45,863 bases of DNA from Acetobacteraceae bacterium (GTDB lineage: Bacteria; Pseudomonadota; Alphaproteobacteria; Acetobacterales; Acetobacteraceae): contig JALHQB010000041.1 of assembly GCA_022842185.1 (NCBI GenBank), forward strand, positions 1 to 45,863. Direction: 5' to 3'. Below, piece after piece: positions 9,143-18,367 of this stretch. How positions within the stretch are numbered: the stretch's first letter is position 1; each line of letters begins with the position of its first letter. The notes below the pieces were generated by a model. It did no database searches. It saw only the letters and a list, made by a program, of their open reading frames with translations, and was not told the origin of the DNA. The position numbers and the translations under genes were made by a program.

Positions 9143-9951
9143 GCGCCGGCCCCCGGCATCATGGCGGAGATGCCGCCATCGACGATGATCTCGGTGCCGG
9201 TGATGTAGGCCGCTTCGTCCGATGCCAGGAACAGCACCGCATGCGCCACGTCCCAGCCGGTGCCCATCTTGCCGGTTGGCACCTGCGCATCGCGCTTGGC
9301 GATCAACGATGCGGCGTCATTGGCGCCGAGCTGGCGCAGCAGCCGGTTTTCCACCAGTGGCGTGTGCATCAGCCCTGGGATGACGGTGTTGCAGCGGACA
9401 CCGTGCTTCGCCTGGTCCATCGCCACGGATTTGGACAGGCCGATCACGCCCATCTTGGATGCGGAATAGGCGATGTGCGGGCGGTCGCCGCTCATCCGCA
9501 GGGCGGCGATGGAGGCGATGTTGACGATCGCCGCCGTCTTCTGCGCGCGCAGATGCGGCATGGCGTGCTTGCAGCCCAGGAAGACGCTACGGAGGTTGAT
9601 GTCGAACTGCCGGTCCCACACCGCCTCGGTCATGGATTCCGCGCTGCCGGGGGCGGACCCGCCGACATTATTGACCAGGATATCCAGCCGGCCGAAGGCG
9701 GCGACCGCGGCGTCGAAGGCGGCCTTCACTGCCTCGCTGTCCGTCACGTCGGCGGTATGGGCGATGGCGCGCCCGCCTTCCTCGGCAATGAGGCCGACCG
9801 TCTCGGCGACCGCTTCAGGGTTGTTGTCGATGCAGAACACCGCGGCACCCTGGCGCGCGAGCAGGACCGCCGTTGCCTTGCCATTGCCCCAGCCGGGGCC
9901 GACCGACCCCGCACCGGTCACGATGGCGGCCTTGCCTGTCAGATCGAGCAC
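9139..9951 (-). CDS. short-chain dehydrogenase/reductase with an unusual Gly-rich loop
   Basis: 270-aa NAD(P)-dependent SDR. The cofactor loop TGAGSVGPGWGNGKA is longer than the classical TGxxxGxG. ILVNNVGG, NIASIAAL and the catalytic AYSASKMG (Tyr-x3-Lys) follow, and the C terminus ITGTEIIVDGGISAMMPG is typical. A GTG start at 9951 is preferred because AGGAGGAAAC lies directly upstream and the Rossmann fold begins at once (LDLTGKAAIVTG); longer in-frame starts would add non-homologous sequence. Asp at the end of beta-2 (FCIDNN) suggests NAD(H). It is the first gene of the trio with CMD and Bug. The substrate is unknown. Confidence 0.88.
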   Translation of the reverse strand: MLDLTGKAAIVTGAGSVGPGWGNGKATAVLLARQGAAVFCIDNNPEAVAETVGLIAEEGGRAIAHTADVTDSEAVKAAFDAAVAAFGRLDILVNNVGGSAPGSAESMTEAVWDRQFDINLRSVFLGCKHAMPHLRAQKTAAIVNIASIAALRMSGDRPHIAYSASKMGVIGLSKSVAMDQAKHGVRCNTVIPGLMHTPLVENRLLRQLGANDAASLIAKRDAQVPTGKMGTGWDVAHAVLFLASDEAAYITGTEIIVDGGISAMMPGAGA

Positions 9952-10121
9952 GTTTCCTCCTGCCGATGTTGGCGTTGCTTGCGCTGGAGATACGCCGCCC
10001 GCGCTCGATTGGCGACCCCGTGGGACAGGCACCGCGGTCGCGCTGCCTTGATTCGGCCCGATCGGTACTGTTCCTGATACTGCGAAGCGGGCCGCCATCG
10101 GCCCGCCCATCGGAACGCATC

Positions 10122-11084
10122 ATGACCAGCCCAACCGCGCCCGCCCTGTCCGTCGTCGTCCCCGCCTATAACGAGCAGGAAGTGCTGCCCGAATTCCACG
10201 GCCGCCTGGCGGCCGCACTCGAGAACATCGGCATGGCGTGGGAGGTGGTCTATGTGAATGACGGGTCGCGCGACACGACGCTGGCGGTGATGACCGCATT
10301 GCAGGCCCAGGACCCGCGCGTCGCCGTCGTCAACCTGTCGCGCAATTTCGGCAAGGAGATCGCGCTGACGGCGGGGCTCGACCATGCACGCGCGACCGAT
10401 GCGGTTGTCGTCATCGATGCAGACCTCCAGGACCCGCCCGAGGTGATCCCCGCCCTTGTCGCCACCTGGCGGGAAGGATTCGACGTCGTCTATGCTCAGC
10501 GCAACACGCGCGAAGGCGAGACCTGGGTGAAGAAGGCGACGGCCGCCGGCTTCTACCGCGTCATGCAGCGCCTGGGCGGCAAGGTTCACCTGCCACCCGA
10601 CACCGGCGACTTCCGGTTGATGAGCCGCCGGGCCATCGACGCGCTGTTGCAGCTGCGCGAACAGCATCGCTTCATGAAGGGCCTGTTCGCCTGGATCGGC
10701 TTCCCGTCCCAGGCGGTGCGGTATGACCGCGCGGCGCGCGCCGCGGGGACGACCAAGTGGAACTACTGGAAGCTGTGGAACTTCTCGCTGGAGGGGATCA
10801 CCTCATTCACCGTCGCCCCGCTCAAGGTCGCGACGTATTTCGGACTGGTCACCGCGATCGGGGCGGTGCTGTACCTGACGCAGCTGCTGGTCCGCACCTT
10901 CTTCTTCGGCAATCCAGTCGCCGGCTATCCATCCCTGCTCGCCGTCGTGCTGTTCCTGGGTGGGGTGCAGATGATGATGCTGGGCATCATCGGGGAATAT
11001 CTCGGGCGCATCTTCAACGAGACGAAGCAGCGACCGCTGTACTTCACCGAACGCCACCTGCCGAGCCGCATCAGCGCGGAGTGA
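10122..11084 (+). CDS. GT2 glycosyltransferase with C-terminal membrane helices (GtrB/DPM-like)
   Basis: 320-aa polyprenyl-phosphate glycosyltransferase. An N-terminal GT-A domain has VVVPAYNEQEVLPEF, YVNDGSRDTT and the metal-binding VVVIDADLQDPPE, then LSRNFGKEIALTAG and DTGDFRLMSRRAID. Two membrane helices lie near residues 237-260 and 270-292, with the conserved IIGEYLGRIFNETKQRP end. Such enzymes load a sugar onto undecaprenyl phosphate at the inner membrane. The start at 10122 gives the family length. Its 3' end overlaps the convergent DUF6311 gene by 14 nt; these paired functions often act in glycosylating surface polymers. Confidence 0.9.
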   Translation: MTSPTAPALSVVVPAYNEQEVLPEFHGRLAAALENIGMAWEVVYVNDGSRDTTLAVMTALQAQDPRVAVVNLSRNFGKEIALTAGLDHARATDAVVVIDADLQDPPEVIPALVATWREGFDVVYAQRNTREGETWVKKATAAGFYRVMQRLGGKVHLPPDTGDFRLMSRRAIDALLQLREQHRFMKGLFAWIGFPSQAVRYDRAARAAGTTKWNYWKLWNFSLEGITSFTVAPLKVATYFGLVTAIGAVLYLTQLLVRTFFFGNPVAGYPSLLAVVLFLGGVQMMMLGIIGEYLGRIFNETKQRPLYFTERHLPSRISAE

Positions 11085-12705
11085 TCCGGCAGGCGAGCAG
11101 GTCACCAACCGGCGCGCAGCGGTTCGCGACGTCAGGCATCGTGGCCAAGGCGGCTTCCCGTGCGCCGGGCAGGATGATGCGCAACTCGCCCACCGCCAGC
11201 GGCGCCGCGGTGGCACCCGCATCGTCGCAGCGCGGGCGTTCGCCACGCCAGCGAGCGACATACATCGTGTTGGCCGGCACAGGGCGCTCGGCAGCGAGGC
11301 TGAGGATCTGCAATTGCCGTGCATGATCACCCAGCGTGTCGGGTTGCGGCACGCAGGGCCAGGTCGGCAGGATGGTGACCCGGTCGGCCTCGGCCAGCAG
11401 CCGGCGCAGCGCCGGGGCATCGACGGTCCAGGGCTGGCGCGCCTGCGCCCAATCCCGGATCGACGACCGGTTCGGCCCGGCGTCGATGAATTGCAGCAGG
11501 GCGACCGCCAGCACCGCCAGCATGCCCAGCCAGGCCGGCCGCAACCGCGCCAGCAGCGCGATGGTGCCGACGAGCAACGTCAGGCCCACTGGCCAGAAGA
11601 ACCGGCCCGACGCACGGAATTGTTCGAGGAACGCCGGCGCCGGGCCGAGGTCGAGCACCACCGCCCCGCCGAGGCCGACGCGGAAGGAGACGGCGAGCAA
11701 GGTCAGCCCCAGCAAGACCAACGCCAGCCCGGCATGGCGCCGCACGGCACGCCACGCATCCCGCCAGGACAGCAGCAGCACGGCGACCAGCCCCACCAGC
11801 AGCCCGAAGCCGAGCCAGTTGTAGCCTTCCCAGCCACCCCGTCCGGTCGCATCGACCTCTCGTTCGACCAGGCCGGGCAGAACGCCCGAATGATGCGGCC
11901 AGACCGGGGAGAGCAGGTTCATCGCGAACTGGCCGTAGCCGCCATCGCCCGCGGCACCGAGATAGCCGAAGACCGCCATGGTTCCGCCCACCGCGCCGGC
12001 ACAGGCCACGACGCCGAGGCCCGCGCCAAACCAGCGCCGGTCCCCGCGCAGCAGCAGCGTCAGCGGCACGGCCCCGAGCAGCGCCAGCACCATTGCGGCC
12101 AGATACGGATGCACCAGCAAGGTGCCGATGCAGGCCAGCACCGCGGCCAGCCACAGCCCGACCGACGGCGCACGCGCCAGGCGAAGGTAGAGCCCCAGCC
12201 CGAGGAGCAGCGTGAAATGCCCGGTCAGCGCCGCATGGCCGAAGCGGTTGATGAAGGACGGCATGGCCAGGGCGGCGATCGAAATGGCAATGGCGGGCAG
12301 CAGCCGCTTTTCTCCGGCACCGCGCAGGCACCACACCGCCGCGACCGGCTGCATCAGCCAGGCGATCCCGTACCACAGGCCGATGCCGTGGAAGCCTTCC
12401 GGCAGGATGGGCCGCATTGCTTTCAGGATCAGCGCAAGCAGCGGGATGCCATCGACGAAGGCGATGTTGACCCCTTCCGGGGCCAGCAGGTTCGCTGCCT
12501 GCAGCGGCGGCCATCGCCACGCATCACCGATGAAATAGCGCTGCGCGATGGCGTGCTGGGCGGCATCGCCCTGCGGCGCCCAGGGGCCGCCCGCGCGGGG
12601 CAACAGCACATCCGGCGGGAATGTGGTCAGCACCAGCGCCGCACCGATGAGCAGCGCGACGCCATAGGCAAGAACGGTCTCGATACGGGAAGACAGGGGC
12701 GTCAC
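11071..12705 (-). CDS. DUF6311-like polytopic membrane protein, possible lipid-linked-sugar glycosyltransferase
   Basis: 544-aa protein with roughly 10-12 membrane helices and a C-terminal soluble part (about 440-544). PQGDAAQHAIAQRYFIGD in the first periplasmic loop and the following PPLQAANLLAPEGVNI resemble the acceptor loop of GT-C-type glycosyltransferases and DUF6311 proteins; I infer that family from memory. It could move sugars from the polyprenyl donor made by the convergent GT2 (10122-11084) onto a surface polymer. A 16-bp palindrome lies 28 nt upstream of its start. Confidence 0.65.
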   Translation of the reverse strand: MTPLSSRIETVLAYGVALLIGAALVLTTFPPDVLLPRAGGPWAPQGDAAQHAIAQRYFIGDAWRWPPLQAANLLAPEGVNIAFVDGIPLLALILKAMRPILPEGFHGIGLWYGIAWLMQPVAAVWCLRGAGEKRLLPAIAISIAALAMPSFINRFGHAALTGHFTLLLGLGLYLRLARAPSVGLWLAAVLACIGTLLVHPYLAAMVLALLGAVPLTLLLRGDRRWFGAGLGVVACAGAVGGTMAVFGYLGAAGDGGYGQFAMNLLSPVWPHHSGVLPGLVEREVDATGRGGWEGYNWLGFGLLVGLVAVLLLSWRDAWRAVRRHAGLALVLLGLTLLAVSFRVGLGGAVVLDLGPAPAFLEQFRASGRFFWPVGLTLLVGTIALLARLRPAWLGMLAVLAVALLQFIDAGPNRSSIRDWAQARQPWTVDAPALRRLLAEADRVTILPTWPCVPQPDTLGDHARQLQILSLAAERPVPANTMYVARWRGERPRCDDAGATAAPLAVGELRIILPGAREAALATMPDVANRCAPVGDLLACRITPR

Positions 12706-13101
12706 TCCAGGTCGGGGCGGCAGCCGACGAAAATGGCGGCGCCGCCATGATCGATCGGCGCAGACCGCCTGGCGGCGAAAAGCCTTCGCGAGCCAAGATT
12801 TGGTAGCTTATCGGAAGGGTCGGCACTTTCCTTGGGATTTCCGGTCCCGTGGCTGCGGTCTAAGGCTGCGGGACAGCCGCGGCAAGCCGGACGAATTAAC
12901 GCACCGGCCATGCTGCGATGCCACAATCCCGCCGCAAGCAGGTCCCAAATCGGACAGCGCCAAGGCTCATCTTCCGGGTCAACCAAAGGTCTGACAGCCG
13001 CGTTCCCCACCCACATCGGGGGATCGGCCTCAGGCCCGAGGACCCACTTGGCCGTCGCCGGCCCCCGTCGGCGATGGACACCCAGAAGGCCGTTGACGAA
13101 C
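12706..13101. other. 396-nt divergent intergenic region ahead of the polysaccharide operon
   Basis: This gap separates the DUF6311 gene (-) from the priming-transferase gene (+), so it should hold promoters for both. Apart from the 16-bp palindrome at 12733-12748 I see only somewhat lower-GC DNA around 12795-12835 and 12885-12905. Reading frames across it have no family resemblance. No clear sigma-70 pair was found. Confidence 0.5.
12733..12748. promoter_or_regulatory. 16-bp perfect palindrome, possible operator
   Basis: ATGGCGGCGCCGCCAT is an exact palindrome 28 nt upstream of the DUF6311 start codon, within the divergent region that also drives the polysaccharide operon. Its position would suit a dimeric repressor. 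No regulator gene is nearby, and palindromes of G and C arise easily by chance in DNA of this composition. Confidence 0.25.
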
Positions 13102-13791
13102 ATGTCCAGCGTTCCGGTTGGTCCCCTCCCCCCCCGCGCCGCCATGGCGAGCGTCATGGGCGGTTATCGCACCGCCCGTTTCACGCCGATGGCCAAGCGC
13201 GCGATGGATATCGCCATCGCCTCTGCCGCGCTGGTGCTGGCCGCCCCCTTCTTCCTGGTGGTGTCCATGCTGGTTCGCGCCGATGGCGGCCCCGCCTTCT
13301 ACGCGCATCCGCGCGTCGGCCGCGCCGGGCGTATCTTCGGTTGCCTCAAGTTCCGCTCCATGGTGGTCGACAGCCAGGCGCGCCTCGATGCGCTGCTTGC
13401 GTCCGACCCTGCCGCACGGGTGGAATGGGATGCGACGCGAAAGTTGAAGAACGACCCGCGCATCACGCGCATCGGGCGCTTCCTCCGCGCCACCTCGCTC
13501 GACGAATTGCCGCAGCTGATCAACGTGCTGCGTGGCGAAATGGCGGTGGTTGGTCCCCGTCCGGTGACGTCGATCGAACTCGACAGCTACTACGGCGTGT
13601 CCGCCGCGCACTACCTCACCGTCCGCCCGGGCATCACCGGCCTGTGGCAGGTGTCCGGCCGGTCCGAGACGTCCTACGACCAGCGTGTCGCCCTCGATGT
13701 CGCCTATGTGTCGCAGCCCTCGCTGCTCGCGGACATGCGCATCCTGATCAAGACCCCGGTGGCGGTGCTCTCCCGCCGCGGCGCCTGCTGA
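13102..13791 (+). CDS. ExoY/WcaJ-type undecaprenyl-phosphate sugar-1-phosphate transferase
   Basis: 229-aa monotopic priming enzyme that moves a sugar 1-phosphate from a UDP-sugar to undecaprenyl phosphate, starting repeat-unit assembly. One membrane helix (about 27-49, AMDIAIASAALVLAAPFFLV) precedes the catalytic domain with LKFRSMVVDSQ, ATSLDELPQLINVLRGEM, VVGPRPVT and RPGITGLWQVSGRSE. All are hallmarks of the bacterial sugar transferase family. The start is uncertain: 13102 has AGAAGG 12 nt upstream, and in-frame ATGs at 13144 and 13156 are possible. It heads the six-gene polysaccharide operon, with a 28-nt gap to the flippase. Confidence 0.9.
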   Translation: MSSVPVGPLPPRAAMASVMGGYRTARFTPMAKRAMDIAIASAALVLAAPFFLVVSMLVRADGGPAFYAHPRVGRAGRIFGCLKFRSMVVDSQARLDALLASDPAARVEWDATRKLKNDPRITRIGRFLRATSLDELPQLINVLRGEMAVVGPRPVTSIELDSYYGVSAAHYLTVRPGITGLWQVSGRSETSYDQRVALDVAYVSQPSLLADMRILIKTPVAVLSRRGAC

Positions 13792-13819
13792 CCAGCGGGC
13801 GCACCAGGGAACCCATCCG

Positions 13820-15325
13820 ATGAGCGGCACGGCGCCCGAGGCCCCGGAAGACCGGGCCGGCGGGCGCCGGCTCGTGTCCGGCGTGTTGTGGAACGCGCTC
13901 GGGCGTGGGGTTCCACTCATTATCGCCCTCGCGATCACCCCGGTGCTGGTCCATCTGATGGGGACCGAGCGCTGGGGCCTGTTCACCCTGGCGCTGGCGA
14001 TGGTCGGCATCTTCGGCGTCTTCGACCTCGGCCTCGGCATGGCGCTGACGCGGGCGGTGTCGGAGGCGATCGGCGAAGGGCGCGGGCGGGACGCGCCGGC
14101 GCTGGTGGGTGCGACCATCTATGCATTGCTGGGCCTGTCGGCGGTGATGGCGGGGCTCGCCTATGCCTTCATGCCGGTGTTGATCCGCCATGTGCTGATC
14201 GTGCCGCCCGAGATGGAAGCCGAGGCCCTCGCCGCGTTTCGCGTGCTGGCGATCGCGGCGCCGCTTGTGGTGCTGAACGCGGCGTTGTGGGGCGTGTTGG
14301 CGGCGTGGCAGCGGTTCCGCGCGGCCAACATCGTCAACATGCCGGTCAGCGTCTTCTACTATCTCGGTCCGGTGATCGCGCTGCTCGCCTGGGACAGCCT
14401 GGTGGGCGTGATGCTGGCTCTGGTGCTGGTGCGGCTGGTCAGCGGCATGGCCTATGCGGCGCTGGCCTGGCGGGACGTGCCGGGGCTTGGCCTGTCCCGG
14501 CCGGGCTTCGGGCTGCTGCGGCCGCTGTTGCGGCAGGGTGGCTGGATGAGCCTGTCCGGCGCGCTGACGCAGATGCTGCTTTACGCGGATCGCTTCCTGG
14601 TGGGCGCGGTGATCGGGCTGACGGCGGTGGCCTTCTATGCGACACCGCTCGACCTCGTCATGCGCATGTGGATCCTGCCCGTGGCAGTGGCGCAGGCGTT
14701 GCTGCCGGCCATTGCGTCGTCCTATCGCACCGCGCCCGAGGGCACGGCGCTGCTGCTGCGCCGTGGCGCGCTGATCGTCGCGGGGCTGGTCCTGCCGGCG
14801 TGTCTGGTGCTGGTGGCCGTTGGGCCATGGCTGCTGTGGCTGTGGCTCGGGACGGACTTTGCGGAGGGTGGCGGGATGGTGATGCGGATCCTCGGCGTCG
14901 GCATCTTCTTCTCCTGCCTGGCCTTCGTGCCGGGGGTGCTGCTGGATGCGATCGGGCGGCCGGAGGTGACGGCAACCTTCTCCCTGGTCCAGGCGGCGGT
15001 GTTCCTGCCGCTGGGCGCGGGGCTTCTGCTGCTGATCGGGATCGAAGGCGCGGCGATCGCCTGGGCAGCGCGGGCCGCGGCGGATTGCGCGGGGCGCTTC
15101 CTGCTGGCGGCGCGCTTCTATCCGCCGGCGGCCGAGGCCGGGCGGGCGCTTCTGCCGCTGCTGGCCGTGGCGGGGGTCGGGTTGGCTGTGATGGTGGTCG
15201 TGCCAGGGTGGATCGCGGCGGCGGCGCTGGGTGTCGTGACGCTGGGCGTGGTGGTCGCGCTCGGCTGGCGGATCGCGCCGCCGGAAGACCGCGCCATGCT
15301 GCTGCGGCGGATGAAACTCGCATGA
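13820..15325 (+). CDS. polysaccharide flippase (Wzx/MATE-like)
   Basis: 501-aa polytopic protein with about 12-14 hydrophobic helices, resembling MOP-superfamily exporters. The N-terminal LVSGVLWNALGRGVPLIIAL and the FGVFDLGLGMALTRAVSE segment are typical of Wzx proteins, which flip undecaprenyl-linked oligosaccharides across the inner membrane. Its stop overlaps the next gene's start by 4 nt. Its position between the priming enzyme and glycosyltransferases fits a Wzx-dependent pathway, but no Wzy polymerase is recognisable beside it. Confidence 0.85.
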   Translation: MSGTAPEAPEDRAGGRRLVSGVLWNALGRGVPLIIALAITPVLVHLMGTERWGLFTLALAMVGIFGVFDLGLGMALTRAVSEAIGEGRGRDAPALVGATIYALLGLSAVMAGLAYAFMPVLIRHVLIVPPEMEAEALAAFRVLAIAAPLVVLNAALWGVLAAWQRFRAANIVNMPVSVFYYLGPVIALLAWDSLVGVMLALVLVRLVSGMAYAALAWRDVPGLGLSRPGFGLLRPLLRQGGWMSLSGALTQMLLYADRFLVGAVIGLTAVAFYATPLDLVMRMWILPVAVAQALLPAIASSYRTAPEGTALLLRRGALIVAGLVLPACLVLVAVGPWLLWLWLGTDFAEGGGMVMRILGVGIFFSCLAFVPGVLLDAIGRPEVTATFSLVQAAVFLPLGAGLLLLIGIEGAAIAWAARAAADCAGRFLLAARFYPPAAEAGRALLPLLAVAGVGLAVMVVVPGWIAAAALGVVTLGVVVALGWRIAPPEDRAMLLRRMKLA

Positions 15326-16398
15326 CCGGCATCGCGATCAATGGGCGATACCTGACGCAGGGCATGACCGGCGTGCAGCGCTTCGCGACCGAAATCGTGG
15401 CGGCCGCCGACGCACTGGCGGTGGCCGGCGCCTGGCCGGCCGCGCGCGTGCTGCATCCGGCTGACGCACGGGACGCCGGGCTGCAGGCCTTCCGGCCGGA
15501 AAGCGTCGGGTCGCGGTCCGGCCAGGCATGGGAACAGATCGACCTGCCGCGCGCGCTGCGCGGCGACCTGCTGCTGAACCTGGGCAATACCGCGCCGGTC
15601 CTCGCCGGCGCGCGGCAGGCCGTGGTGATCCATGATGCCGGGGCCTTCGATACGCCGGATTCCTACTCCTTCGCATTTCGCACCTGGTACCGGCTGTTGC
15701 AGAAACGGCTGGCGCGCGGCGGCGCGACGATCCTGACGGTGTCGGCGTTCTCGCAAACACGCATCGCGGCGGCGCTGGGCATCCCGGAAGCCAACATCGG
15801 CGTGCTGCCCGAAGGCGGCGAGCACGTTCTGCGCATCGCTGCCGACGGCGCCGTGTTGGCGAAGCACGGGCTGTTGCCCGAGCGCTATGCGTTGGTGGTC
15901 GGCAATCCGGCGGCGCATAAAAACCTGGCGGCGCTGACCGCGGCGGCGGATGTGCTGGGCCGGCATGATCTGGTGCTGGCGGTGGCCGGCGCGGCTGATC
16001 CGGCGGTGTTCCGTGCGGGCGGCGAGGTGGCGGCGGGCGCGGCGCGCATGCTCGGGCGGGTTTCGGATGCCGAACTGCGCGCGCTGTATGAAAACGCGCT
16101 CTGCCTGATCTTCCCGTCTCGCTATGAGGGCTTCGGCCTGCCACCGCTGGAGGCGATGACCTGCGGGTGCCCGGTCGTCGCGGCCCATGCCGGCGCGGTG
16201 CCGGAAGTCTGCGGATCGGCGGCGCTGTGGTTCGATCCGGCGCAACCGGCGACGCTGCGCGATGCGCTGCTGCGGCTGATCGAGGAAGATGGCCTGCGCG
16301 ACGGCATGCGCGGCGCCGGCCTGCTGCGCGCGCGCGACTTCACCTGGGACCGTGCCGCACGGAGGTTGCTGACGTTGATCGAGGATCGTCTCGCATGA
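15322..16398 (+). CDS. GT4-family glycosyltransferase
   Basis: 358-aa GT-B-fold glycosyltransferase. Its C-terminal nucleotide-sugar site has SRYEGFGLPPLEAMTCGCPV, the GT4 E-x7-E motif, preceded by YALVVGNPAAHKNL and LGRVSDAELRALYENA. The N terminus MTGIAINGRYLTQGMTGVQRF is typical of mannosyltransferase-like GT4 members. It starts within the flippase stop (ATGA, 15322-15325); the much longer open frame upstream is a shadow. It probably adds one sugar of the repeat unit on the cytoplasmic face. Confidence 0.9.
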   Translation: MTGIAINGRYLTQGMTGVQRFATEIVAAADALAVAGAWPAARVLHPADARDAGLQAFRPESVGSRSGQAWEQIDLPRALRGDLLLNLGNTAPVLAGARQAVVIHDAGAFDTPDSYSFAFRTWYRLLQKRLARGGATILTVSAFSQTRIAAALGIPEANIGVLPEGGEHVLRIAADGAVLAKHGLLPERYALVVGNPAAHKNLAALTAAADVLGRHDLVLAVAGAADPAVFRAGGEVAAGAARMLGRVSDAELRALYENALCLIFPSRYEGFGLPPLEAMTCGCPVVAAHAGAVPEVCGSAALWFDPAQPATLRDALLRLIEEDGLRDGMRGAGLLRARDFTWDRAARRLLTLIEDRLA

Positions 16399-17495
16399 AG
16401 GTCGCCATCGTCCATGAATGGCTCGACACCTATGCAGGGTCGGAACGCGTCGTCGAACAGCTGATCGCCGAATGGCCCGAGGCCGATCTGTTCGCCGTCT
16501 GCGATTTCATGCCCGATGCCGAACGCGCATTCCTGCGCGGCAAGCCGGTGACCACCACCTTCATCCAGCGCCTGCCCTTCGCCCGGAAGCACTTCCGCAA
16601 ATTCCTCGGCCTGATGCCGCTGGCGATCGAACAGTTGGATGTGTCCGGCTACGATCTGGTGCTGACCTCATCACATGCCGTGGCGAAGGGTGTGCTGACC
16701 GGGCCGGGCCAGGTGCATGTCTGCTACGTCCACAGCCCGATGCGCTACGCCTGGGATTTGCAGCACCAGTATCTGCGCGAAGCCGCGATGGAGACAGGGC
16801 TGAAGGGCGCCTACACCCGCCGGCTGCTGCATCGGATGCGGATGTGGGATCGGTCCAGCGCGCTGAACCCGGATGTGGTGGTGGCGAATTCCGCCTATAT
16901 CGGGCAACGCATCCGCAAGGCGTGGCGGCGCGACAGCATCGTCGTGCATCCCCCGGTCGATGTGGACCGCTTCGCGCTGAGCGCGGCGAAGGAGGATTTC
17001 TACCTCGTCGCCTCCCGCATGGTGCCCTACAAGCGCGTCGAACTGATCGCCGAGGCGTTCCGCCGCATGCCGGACCGCCGGCTTGTGGTGGTGGGCGATG
17101 GGCCGAATGCGCCACAGGTGCGCGCGGCCGCCGCCGGCGCGCCGAATGTCGAGTTGCGCGGGCGCGTCGGCACCGCGGAGCTGGTGCGCCTGACGCAATC
17201 CGCCCGCGCCTGCGTCTTCGCCGCCGAGGAGGATTTCGGCATCGCGACGGTGGAAGCGCAGGCTTGCGGCACGCCGGTGATCGCCTATGGCCGCGGCGGC
17301 GCGCGCGACATCCTGCGCCCTGGCGATACAGGCCTGTTCTTCGAGGAACAATCCGCCGAGTCCATCATCGCCGCCGTCGGGACCTTCGAGACGCTGGCGA
17401 TCTCCGCCGCCACCTGCCGCGCCAATGCCGAACGCTTCAGCCACGCCGCCTTCCGCGCGGCGATGCGGCGCGTGGTCGATGGCGCGATGCGATGA
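16395..17495 (+). CDS. GT4-family glycosyltransferase, WbaZ-like
   Basis: 366-aa GT-B glycosyltransferase. The start MKVAIVHEWLDTYAGSERVV, the VCYVHSPMRYAWDL segment and the donor-site AAEEDFGIATVEAQACGTPV (E-x7-E) closely match WbaZ-type mannosyltransferases. FYLVASRMVPYKRVELIAEAF marks the start of the C-terminal domain. It overlaps the preceding GT4 by 4 nt (ATGA) and the following GT2 by 4 nt. Sugar specificity is inferred only from family resemblance. Confidence 0.9.
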   Translation: MKVAIVHEWLDTYAGSERVVEQLIAEWPEADLFAVCDFMPDAERAFLRGKPVTTTFIQRLPFARKHFRKFLGLMPLAIEQLDVSGYDLVLTSSHAVAKGVLTGPGQVHVCYVHSPMRYAWDLQHQYLREAAMETGLKGAYTRRLLHRMRMWDRSSALNPDVVVANSAYIGQRIRKAWRRDSIVVHPPVDVDRFALSAAKEDFYLVASRMVPYKRVELIAEAFRRMPDRRLVVVGDGPNAPQVRAAAAGAPNVELRGRVGTAELVRLTQSARACVFAAEEDFGIATVEAQACGTPVIAYGRGGARDILRPGDTGLFFEEQSAESIIAAVGTFETLAISAATCRANAERFSHAAFRAAMRRVVDGAMR

Positions 17496-18367
17496 GGTTC
17501 TCGCTGGTCGTCGCGACGCTGGGGCGCGATGCAGATGTCGCGGCGCTGCTCGACAGCCTGCTGGTGCAGGCGCGGACGGATTTCGAGGTCATCATCGTCG
17601 ACCAGAACGATGATGACCGGCTCGGGCCGATCGAGGCCGCCTATGCCGCACGGCTGCCGCTGCGGCGGTTGCGGTCGTCGATCCGCAACGCCAACCATGC
17701 GCGCAATCTCGGCCTGCGTCATGCGCGCGGGGAGATCGTGACCTTCCCCGATGATGACTGCCTGTATCCGCCAGATGTGTTGGACCGTGTCGATGCGGCC
17801 TTCATCGGGGACGCCGCGCTGCAGGTTCTGACCGGACCGGCGGCGTCGCCCCTGGGCGGGCTGGGGTCGGGACGCTGGCGGACGGAGAGCGGACCCATCG
17901 ACCTCGTCACGGTCTGGACCAGCGTCATCGAGTTCAACATCTTCCTCCGCCGCGACGCGGCCCTCGCGCTGGGCGGCTTCGACGAAGGCATGGGGCCGGG
18001 CAGCCCCTTCGGATCGGCCGAGGGCAACGACCTGGTCTGCCGTGCCATGGCCCGCGGCTGGGCGGCGCGGTACGACGCCGCGCTGCACATCATCCATCCC
18101 GACAAGCGACTGTCCGATGTCGCGGTCGAACGCGCGGAACGATATGGGCGTGGCCTGGGCTTCGCGCTGCGGCGCAACGCTGCGCCGCTGTCGGCGCGCA
18201 TGACCTTTCTCGTCCGACCCCTGGGTGGCGTGGTGGTCAGCCTGCTGCGGGGGCGGATGCACAATGCCGCTTACTTCTGGATGACCTTCCGTGGCCGGCT
18301 GGCGGGCATGATGTCACCGGAGGCGCGCCGCCCGGCTGCCATCCCGCCGCTGACGGAGGCCTGCTGA
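17492..18367 (+). CDS. GT2-family glycosyltransferase
   Basis: 291-aa GT-A glycosyltransferase: FSLVVATLGRDADVAALLDSL at the N terminus, VIIVDQNDDD, then NHARNLGLRHARGEIVTFPDDDC with the Asp-rich metal site. The acceptor half has FNIFLRRDAALALGGFDEGMG. There is no clear membrane helix, although the C-terminal 60 residues are basic and amphipathic and may touch the membrane. Overlaps with both neighbours (ATGA at 17492, TGATG at 18365) show it is translated in the operon. The product sugar linkage is unknown. Confidence 0.85.
   Translation: MRFSLVVATLGRDADVAALLDSLLVQARTDFEVIIVDQNDDDRLGPIEAAYAARLPLRRLRSSIRNANHARNLGLRHARGEIVTFPDDDCLYPPDVLDRVDAAFIGDAALQVLTGPAASPLGGLGSGRWRTESGPIDLVTVWTSVIEFNIFLRRDAALALGGFDEGMGPGSPFGSAEGNDLVCRAMARGWAARYDAALHIIHPDKRLSDVAVERAERYGRGLGFALRRNAAPLSARMTFLVRPLGGVVVSLLRGRMHNAAYFWMTFRGRLAGMMSPEARRPAAIPPLTEAC

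Noticed and set aside
13888..15321. Long in-frame upstream extension of the first GT4 gene.
   Set aside because: It runs through the flippase gene in another frame. The GT4 homology begins exactly at the ATG at 15322.
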